From the NCBI GenBank assembly GCA_012269805.1, contig JAAXJP010000746.1, positions 1-7,213 on the forward strand: a stretch of 7,213 nt of DNA, in the 5' to 3' direction. A program made the position numbers and the translations under genes. This stretch comes from Rubrivirga sp. (GTDB lineage: Bacteria > Bacteroidota > Rhodothermia > Rhodothermales > Rubricoccaceae). Positions 1-7,213 of this stretch are shown here, piece after piece. How positions within the stretch are numbered: position 1 is the stretch's first letter; every line of letters begins with the position of its first letter. The notes beneath the pieces are model-generated. The model had not been told where the DNA came from, did not search any database, and saw only the letters and a program-made list of their open reading frames with translations.

Positions 1-51
1 GCCCCTCGCAGCCGATGGGCCGCCCGAGCCCTGTCGCCCCCTCGTCCCCCC

Positions 52-726
52 GTGCGTACGCTCTTTTTGCTCTGCCCCCTCCTCGCGGTCCTCGCCCTCG
101 GTTGCGACGACGAGCCCGCCGACCCGGCGGCGACCGTCGCCGTGCCCGAGGCCGATGTCGAGCGGTTCCGGGCCGAGGTGTTTCAAGAGACGCTCGGGCT
201 CGACGCCGACCTCGCTCGCCTTGAGGCCGAGGCCGCCGCGTCTGACTCGGTCGCGCAGGTGGCCTACGCCCCGGTCCTCGATCGCCTCCGGGCCGACCGG
301 CGCCGGCTCCAGGTCCGGATCGACAGCCTCCGACCTGTCCCGCCCGTCCAGTTCGACTCGGTCCAGACGGCCGTCCGCGCCCAGGCCAGCCAGCTGTCGG
401 AGGCCGTCCGTCGCGCTCGGTACGACGCGGCGCCGACCTACGACGCGCTCCGCGCCGCCGCCGTGCGGGGCCTTGGTGACCTCGACGTCCGGATCGCCGC
501 GTTCCGCAGGGCAGCCGCGGCCGACACGACGGGGCGCCGGCTCCGCGCCGTCGACTCGCTCGCCGCCGATCGGGAGCGGTTGAGCGCTCGCCTCGGCGCC
601 TACGCCGACACCTCCGACGCACAGTTCCCCCCGTTCCGGCAGTCGATCACCGACGGCGTCCTCGCCCTCGACCGCCGCGCCGACGACATCGCGGCGGACA
701 CGGCCAGGACGAGCGCCAGCGGCTGA
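52..726 (+). CDS. Putative lipoprotein with duplicated alpha-helical body, function unknown
   Basis: The protein has 224 residues and a GTG start. The N-terminus is a lipoprotein signal peptide: Arg2, a hydrophobic stretch at about residues 3-16 and a lipobox LALG followed by Cys18, so it is probably lipidated and anchored in a membrane. The frame stays open upstream to the window edge, but only the start at 52 places a basic residue and a normal-length signal before the lipobox. After Cys18 there is a short acidic, Ala/Pro-rich linker, then a charged helix-rich body (Arg/Ala/Asp/Leu) without cysteines. The body looks duplicated: about residues 51-110 and 143-203 share the order helix, Ala-rich acidic turn, a DRLRADRRRL- or DRERLSARL-like helix, and an aromatic QF-containing loop. 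I do not recognise a named family. Coiled-coil or helical-bundle scaffolding at the cell envelope is a guess. It may stand alone, since an 660-base gap follows. Confidence 0.
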   Translation: MRTLFLLCPLLAVLALGCDDEPADPAATVAVPEADVERFRAEVFQETLGLDADLARLEAEAAASDSVAQVAYAPVLDRLRADRRRLQVRIDSLRPVPPVQFDSVQTAVRAQASQLSEAVRRARYDAAPTYDALRAAAVRGLGDLDVRIAAFRRAAAADTTGRRLRAVDSLAADRERLSARLGAYADTSDAQFPPFRQSITDGVLALDRRADDIAADTARTSASG

Positions 727-3700
727 GCGTGCTGGAAAAGCCCAAGTGCGAGGAGGCCCCAACTCCCGGGGGTAGGGGGTCGGGCCCCCTATTGGCGTGG
801 AGGTGGCAGGAGTTTCGAGGGGGACGGTCTGCTCTGGGCTTGCTGATGAAAAACGGCGTTCGTGGGCTGCGTTGGGCGGTCGGAAATCTGCTGCCCTAGG
901 CAAACCGGTCGGTGAGTCGGAAGGGGGGAGCGCCCCGGCGGAAGCGGACGGCCCTGTCGGGCTGGCGGACCGCCGCGGACCTGGCCGTCCGGTGCGATCC
1001 GCCGTCCGGTGCGATCCGCCGTCCGGTGCGATCCGCCGTCCGGTGCGATCCGCCGTCCGGTGCGATCCGTCGGAGCATCTCGGCACGGGGCCGGGTCGGC
1101 GGAGGCGCAGGGCGGACGCCCGGCTCGCCCTCTTCCTCGACTGCGGACTCTGCGACGTGCCGTTCGTCCGGCAGGAGGCCCCGTACGTCGACCACGTCCT
1201 CGACTACAAGGTGACGGACAAGCGGAGCCGACGGCCGACCGGGCTAGGGGACGGCCGTTGCGCGTCCGGTCGGAGCCGGTGCGGACGCGCGGTGCGGCTG
1301 CGGAAGCCTATGGGGGATGTCGCATTCGTGCAAGATCTGAGCCGGGGGCCCCGCCTACGTTGGCGGTCCACACCCCTCCCCTACGATGCTGACCGCCAAC
1401 CTCCACGACCTCGACCTCATGGACATGGCCGCCCCCGACGACACTCGCCAAGCGTGCCGCGTGACGTTCCCGCTCCTAGGCGCCCACGGGACCGAGGACA
1501 CGGCGACCGTCTACTTCGAACTCGCCCCCGGCAAAAACGTCGGCCGCCACACCGACAGCGCGGAGGAGATCCTCGTCGTCCTCGACGGTGAGGTCCGGGC
1601 GTCGGTCGGCGACGAGACGGTCGAGGCCGGAGCCGGGACGCTCTTGGTCGTCCCCACGATGGTTCCCCACGACGTCACGAACGTCGGCGACGGGACGGCC
1701 CGCGTACTCGGCGTGTTCGGCGGGGCCAACCACATCGTGGCCACGTTCGACCACGGGTGGGGCCCGGACCGGATGGCGGTCGTCGGAACGAAGGCGATGA
1801 CGGAGGGGGCGCCGGCCTAGCCCCCTCGGCCTTCGCGTCCCCATCCGTATCGTGATCGGCCCGTCGAACCCGCCATGGCCGTCGACCTCCAGGAGTTCCG
1901 CCCCGTCCAGCCCCTGCGCCCCCACGTGCAGCGGTTCTGGGCGGGGCGGTTCGACGGCCGCGGTGGGGGCCTGGCCCAGCGCGTCGTGCCGAGCGGGCAC
2001 ATCGAGTGCATCATCCACCTGACGGACCACCACTGCGATCTCATGGGGGCCGGCACGCCCGCGACCGGAGGGTGGGGCCAGTCTCCGGACGTGACGCTGA
2101 TCGGCGTCCACGACGCGCCATACGAAGTCCGGTTCAGCGATGCCGTCGAGGTGTTCGCGGTCCGGTTCCGGCCGGCCGGGTTCCGGTCGCTGTTCGGGGT
2201 CCCGCTCGGCGAACTGGCCGGTTCGCACGAGGACCTCGAGGCCGTGGTCGGGGCCCGCTTCGCCGAGGTCGCCGCTCGCGTCCGCGACGAGACGACGGTG
2301 GGGGGGCGTCTCCGTGTCGTCGAGCGATTCCTGGAAGGGCTCGCAGCAGACTGCGAGGCGACCTACCTCGACCGCGCTGAGCGACAGATCCTCGCGACGG
2401 GGGGCACGCTCGACGTCGGCGCGCTGGCGGACGGGCTCGGCGTGAGCCGCCGCCAGCTGGAGCGGGCGTTCCGGGAGGCGCACGGGGTGAGCCCGAAGCG
2501 GTATATGCGGGTGGTCCGGATGAACCGAGCCCACGCGATGCTCGCGGGCGGGGCGTTCCGGACGCTGGCCGACGTGGCGTACGCGGCGGGGTACGCCGAC
2601 CAGGCCCACTTTACACGGGAGTTCAAGGCGCTCGTGGGCCGACCGCCGTCGCGGTACCTCGCGGAGCGGGCGGACTACGCCGTGAGCGCTGGAGAGCACA
2701 GGGAGCGGCCCCCCGTCGCATGAGGTCGGCGGAACCGCGTGAGCGCCTCCGCGCGGCCGACGCCCACGGACCTTACTCGCCACTGAGGAAGGCGAGCACG
2801 CGCCGCGAGAAGTCGTCGGCGCCGAGCGGGTCGCGGTACGGGACGTGCCCGCCGCCTGGGACGACCCAGAGCTGTGCGCCGGGAATGGCGCGGGACATGT
2901 CCCACGCCAGCTCCACCGGGACGAGGGCGTCGTCGTCGCCGTGGACGATGAGGGCTCGGGCCGTGACGCGGCCGAGCAGGTCGGGCGTGAGGTGGTGGTC
3001 GCCGTAGGTCGAGGCGAGCGCGCGGAACTGGCGGTCGAGCCGGGCGGCCTTGGCCGCCCCGTGCCTCGCGACCGAGGCGCTGTCGGGCGCGGCCCCGGGC
3101 CGGGGGGCGTACGTGTCGATCCAGGCCCGCGTAGCCGGGCTCCGGTACGGGGTGCCCCCCACGATCACGACGGCCTCGAACCGCTCCGGCGTAAGGGCCG
3201 CCGCACTGAGGAGGAGGACGGCCCCGACGCTGCCCCCGACGGCGCGGACGCGGTCGAGACCGAGCGCGTCGAGGAGGGCCACGATGTCGCGCGCGGCCGT
3301 GTCGATCCGCCACGCGGTCGTGGTGTCGGGGTTCGTGGAGCGCCCGTGGCCGCGGAGGTCGGGGACGATCACACGGTAGCGCTCGGCGAACGCCGGCACG
3401 TAGGGGGCCCAGTTGTCGCCGGCCCCCCCGAACGCGTGGAGGAGCAGGAGCGGCTCGCCGTCGCCGTGCTCTCTGACGTAGAGCTCGGCCCCATTAACCG
3501 GGACGAGGCGCCCCACCTCATCCGCGGGCTGGGCCGCCGCGAGCGGCGCGAGCACGGCGGCCAGGAGGACCGAGAGGCAGAGAGGACGGGGTGAGGGCAG
3601 CATCGCGAGCGTGGGCATCCCGGAGCGACTGGGGTCAGAAAAGGATATGGCACGGCGCCCGAACCGCTGCCCTGGGTCCCGTTTCGCCGTTCAGACGCCG

Positions 3701-6700
3701 CCCCGTATCCTCCTCGACACCTCACACCCAGACCGCCGCTATGGCCCACTCGACCATCGGCCGCGACCGCGACGTGCTCACGGTCATCTTCGAGTTCGAC
3801 ACCGAGCCCGACCGCCAGCGCGAGCTGAGCGAGACGATCCAGGGACTCGTGACCGACATCGTCCGCCACCAGCCCGGCTTCCTCGCCTCCCACCTCCACC
3901 TGAGCACGGACGGCGAGAAGGTCCTCAACTACTTCCAATGGGAGAGCCGGGAGGCGTTCGACACCTTCCGAGCCGACGACGAGGCACAGGGCCGGATCCG
4001 GCCGGCCATCACGCCCTTCGGACCGAAGCCGCGGGTCTACGAGATCGTCTTCTCCGCGGCGGCCTGACCGCGCAGGCCGTCGCCCTCGTTGTTGCCTCCC
4101 TGACCATGGGGCTCTCTCTCCTCACTCTCGCCGTAGCGCTCCTCGGCCTCGCCCCACTCGCGGAGGCGCAGCAAACGGACGCCCGCGCCTTGTTCGACCA
4201 CCGCGGCGAGGACGCCGCGGCCTCCGTCGTCGGCCCGACGCAGACCCAGCTCGACGCGGCGGCCGCCAACGCCCGAGACTGGCTCTACGCCGCCGGCGAC
4301 TACTCGCTCGCCCGGCACGCCCCGGCCGTCGAGGTCACGCCCGCCAACGCCCACCGGCTCCGGCCGGTCTGCGCGTTCCAGGCCGGCGACGTCCGCGCCT
4401 TCCACACCAACCCGCTCGTCTACGACGGCGTGATGTACCTCACGACGCGGCACGACGCCGTCGCCATCGACGCGCGGACGTGCCGCGAGCGCTGGCGCCA
4501 GTCCTGGGACCCCGACCGGGAGGCGTACGCGCAGGCCAACCGCGGGCTCGCGCTCAAGGGGGGAACGCTCGTCTGGGGGACCGCCGACGGCCGCCTCTTC
4601 GCACTCGACGCCGCCACGGGCGCCGTCCGCTGGGAGCGCCAGCACGCCGACCCCACCCGCGGCGAGAAGTTCAACATGCCCCCGCTCGTGGTCGACAGCC
4701 TCGCCGTGATCGGCGTGGCCGGGAGCGAGTCGGGGATCCGCGGGTGGATCGGTGCCTTCCGCCTCGACGACGGCGCGCCCGTGTGGCGGTTCGACATAGT
4801 CCCAGCTGACGACGCGGCAGAGGCGGCCACGTGGGGCGGCCCGGGCGGCCTCGTCCACGGCGGCGGCGGCGTGTGGACCCCTATCGCGATGGACGCCGAG
4901 GCCCGCCACCTCTATGTGGGGACCGCCAACCCCGCCCCGGCGTTCGACCGGCGCGGGCGGCCCGGCGAGAACCTCTACACCAACAGCCTCCTCGTCCTCG
5001 ACGCCGCGACGGGCGCGCTCGCGTGGCACCACCAACTCGTGGCCGGCGACGCGCTCGACCGCGGGGTGACCTCGCCAGGCCCGCTGTTCACAGCCGACGT
5101 CGACGGCGAGGTCCGCCCGCTCGTGGCCACGGCGGGCAAGGACGGCGTGGTCCGCGTGCTCGACCGCGAGACGCGCCAGCAGCTCTACGCCGTGCCGGTC
5201 ACGACGATGGAGAACGAGACGGTCGTCCCGCCCGAGGGGGGTGTCCGCGTGTGTCCTGGGATCCTCGGCGGCGTCCAGTGGAACGGCCTCGGCTACAGCC
5301 CCCGGAGCGGGCTCCTCTACGCCCCCGCCGTCGACTGGTGCATGACGTACGCCGGCGGTGGCGACCCCGCCGGCTGGATGGGGCCGCACATGGGCGGCCG
5401 GATCGAGTTCGGGAGCGCGACCGACGCGCGCGGCTGGCTGACGGCGCTCGACGCGGTGACGGGCGCGGTCCGCTGGCGGTACGCCTCCGACGCGCCCATG
5501 GTGGCCCCCGCCGTCTCGACGGCCGGCGGCGTGGTGTTCACGGGCGAGACCTCGGGCGACTTCCTCGTCCTCGACGACGACTCCGGCGACGTGCTCTACC
5601 GGTTCCACACGGGCGGGGCCGTGGCCGGCGGGATCGCGACGTACGTCCTCGACGGGCGCCAGTACGTGGCCGTGACCTCGGGCGCGATGACGCCGTTCTG
5701 GCAGCGCCCGGGCGGGTCGTCGACCGTGTTCGTGTTCGCGCTCGACGACGCCCGCTGAGCCGGTTTCGTGGAGGGTTTTGGAGAGCGGGCGTTCGCAGTC
5801 GGCGTCGGGGCCGGCGACCGGACCGTCGTGAGGGTCTCGTGCGCGTTCGGTACGTGGGAGATCTGGCAACCACCGTTCGAAGTCCTCAGCCGGCGCGCCC
5901 GCCGTCGAGCGGTACGTCCTCGAAGCCGACCCGGGGGTGGGGGCCGTCGCGGTCGAGGCCATGCTCTGAGTGTCCGACCGGGCCGAGGGGCTAGCCCTCG
6001 TGGCTGGCGGCGTGGCCTCGCGCCTCGTCCGGGCGCTGCCGCGCGTTATAGACCCGCGTGCGCCATCGTTGGGGCCAGCCGACCGGCGCCACGACCGACA
6101 CATCCTGTGCGCCGATCACCGCCCCCACGTCGCACCCTCCAGGCCACATAGGCCCGCAGACGGTCGCGGCCGGGAGGCCCGGCCTGGGCGCGCGGCCCAG
6201 GGCCTCGAGCTTCTCCTGCACCCACGGCGGCGAGACCGCGTGGTTGCGGGGGCCCCAGGGTAGCTCGAGCTTGGTGGGCCCGACGAACGCCTCGACGCCG
6301 GCGTAGGCGAGACTGATCGCTGCGCTCCCTTGGGTCGAGTGCTAGCTGAGCACGCCGCTCGTGAGCGTAACCGCCCCCCTAGGCAGATCGTACAGCTCCC
6401 AGGGTTGGCGCGCTGGTCGCCCTCCGCGACATCTGCGGGCCCCAGTACGACGAGGCAGGCGACGTAATGGGGTGGCCCTTCCGGGCGCTAGTGCCCGCCG
6501 CTGTCCGAGGCCGGTGAGTAGGCGGTGCCTTGGGCGTCGATGCGCTCCCGCTGGCGGAGACGGTCCCGTTCGCGGGTCTTGGCGCGGCTGGGCAAGCGCC
6601 GGCGGGTGAGGAGCGCCGTCACGAGGGCGAAGTAGCGCAGGGGTTCAGTCGGGGAGGGGGCCTTGCCAGGTAAGCGTGGTGCGTGTGACACAATCCTCGG

Positions 6701-7213
6701 TCCGGGCTCCGCCGATAACCTCGCGATCGGAAAGCACGACGCGCCGCCCGCTCCGGCGAGGCTGACGGCGGCCCAGAGCCCGGCGGCCCCGACGGCGAGC
6801 ACGAACGCGCCGACGCCGACGAGCGCGAGGGCCGACTGGGCGGGGGTCGGGTCCGACACGGCTACGGGCGGCCGCCGCCCGGGGGCGCGACGAGCGTGTT
6901 GTGGGCCGAGGCGATCTCCCACCCGCTGTCGGCCCGCGTGAGGACGAGGGTCATCGCCGAGGCGTGGCGGCCCGCGAGCGGGCCCGACGGCGCCTCCAGC
7001 GTCGACGCGACGCGGGCCACCACGACGCCGTCGGCGACGGCGCGGGCGTCCGCGACGGCCATCGACACCCGGCTCCCCCGGTAGATCGAGTCGAAGATCC
7101 CCTGGTGGCCCCTGGCGATCACGTCACGCCCCTGGTGGTGGCCCCCGCGGATGTCGACGAAGTCGGCGTCGGCGGCGAAGGGGGCGGCGTAGGCCTCGCC
7201 GTCGGCCGCGTTC

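Overview
The window is very GC-rich bacterial DNA. Its coding regions have strong G/C bias at third codon positions, and the genes lack clear Shine-Dalgarno sequences. Several starts are preceded at about 27-35 bases by TATC/TAC-type boxes that loosely recall the Bacteroidota -7 element TAnnTTTG. With the protein families present, and a fragment of a secreted family that I remember mainly from Bacteroidota and Rhodothermota, this suggests a marine Rhodothermota-like organism (Rubrivirga/Rubricoccaceae type). That placement is inference; there is no marker gene here.

Layout from left to right. A plus-strand lipoprotein with an internally repeated helical body (52-726) is followed by about 660 bases without an intact gene. 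That gap holds five perfect tandem copies of a 17-bp unit (984-1068), a short coding remnant (1121-1228) and a 9-bp perfect inverted repeat (1260-1290). Next come a small cupin protein (1386-1820) and an AraC-family regulator (1875-2723), co-directional and 54 bases apart. Converging on them is a secreted alpha/beta hydrolase on the minus strand (2773-3618). A 122-base divergent promoter region separates the hydrolase from a plus-strand pair: an ABM-domain monooxygenase-like protein (3741-4067) and a secreted PQQ-type quinoprotein dehydrogenase (4106-5758).

From 5759 to 6487 there is no intact gene. The minus strand of this stretch reads as a decayed gene with one frameshift and one in-frame stop. 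At the right edge two minus-strand genes lie 2 bases apart: an SgcJ/EcaC (SnoaL-like) protein that runs off the window, and a small membrane protein whose middle section does not have coding-like composition.

The clearest functional grouping is the hydrolase / ABM protein / quinoprotein cluster around one divergent promoter region. Two of its products carry export signals, so a periplasmic oxidation or detoxification role is plausible, but the substrate cannot be read from the sequence. The cupin and AraC genes may form a second small regulatory or metabolic pair. I found no CRISPR array, RNA gene, intact mobile element or convincing new defence-like system. The least explained signals are the 17-bp tandem array and the two decayed genes.
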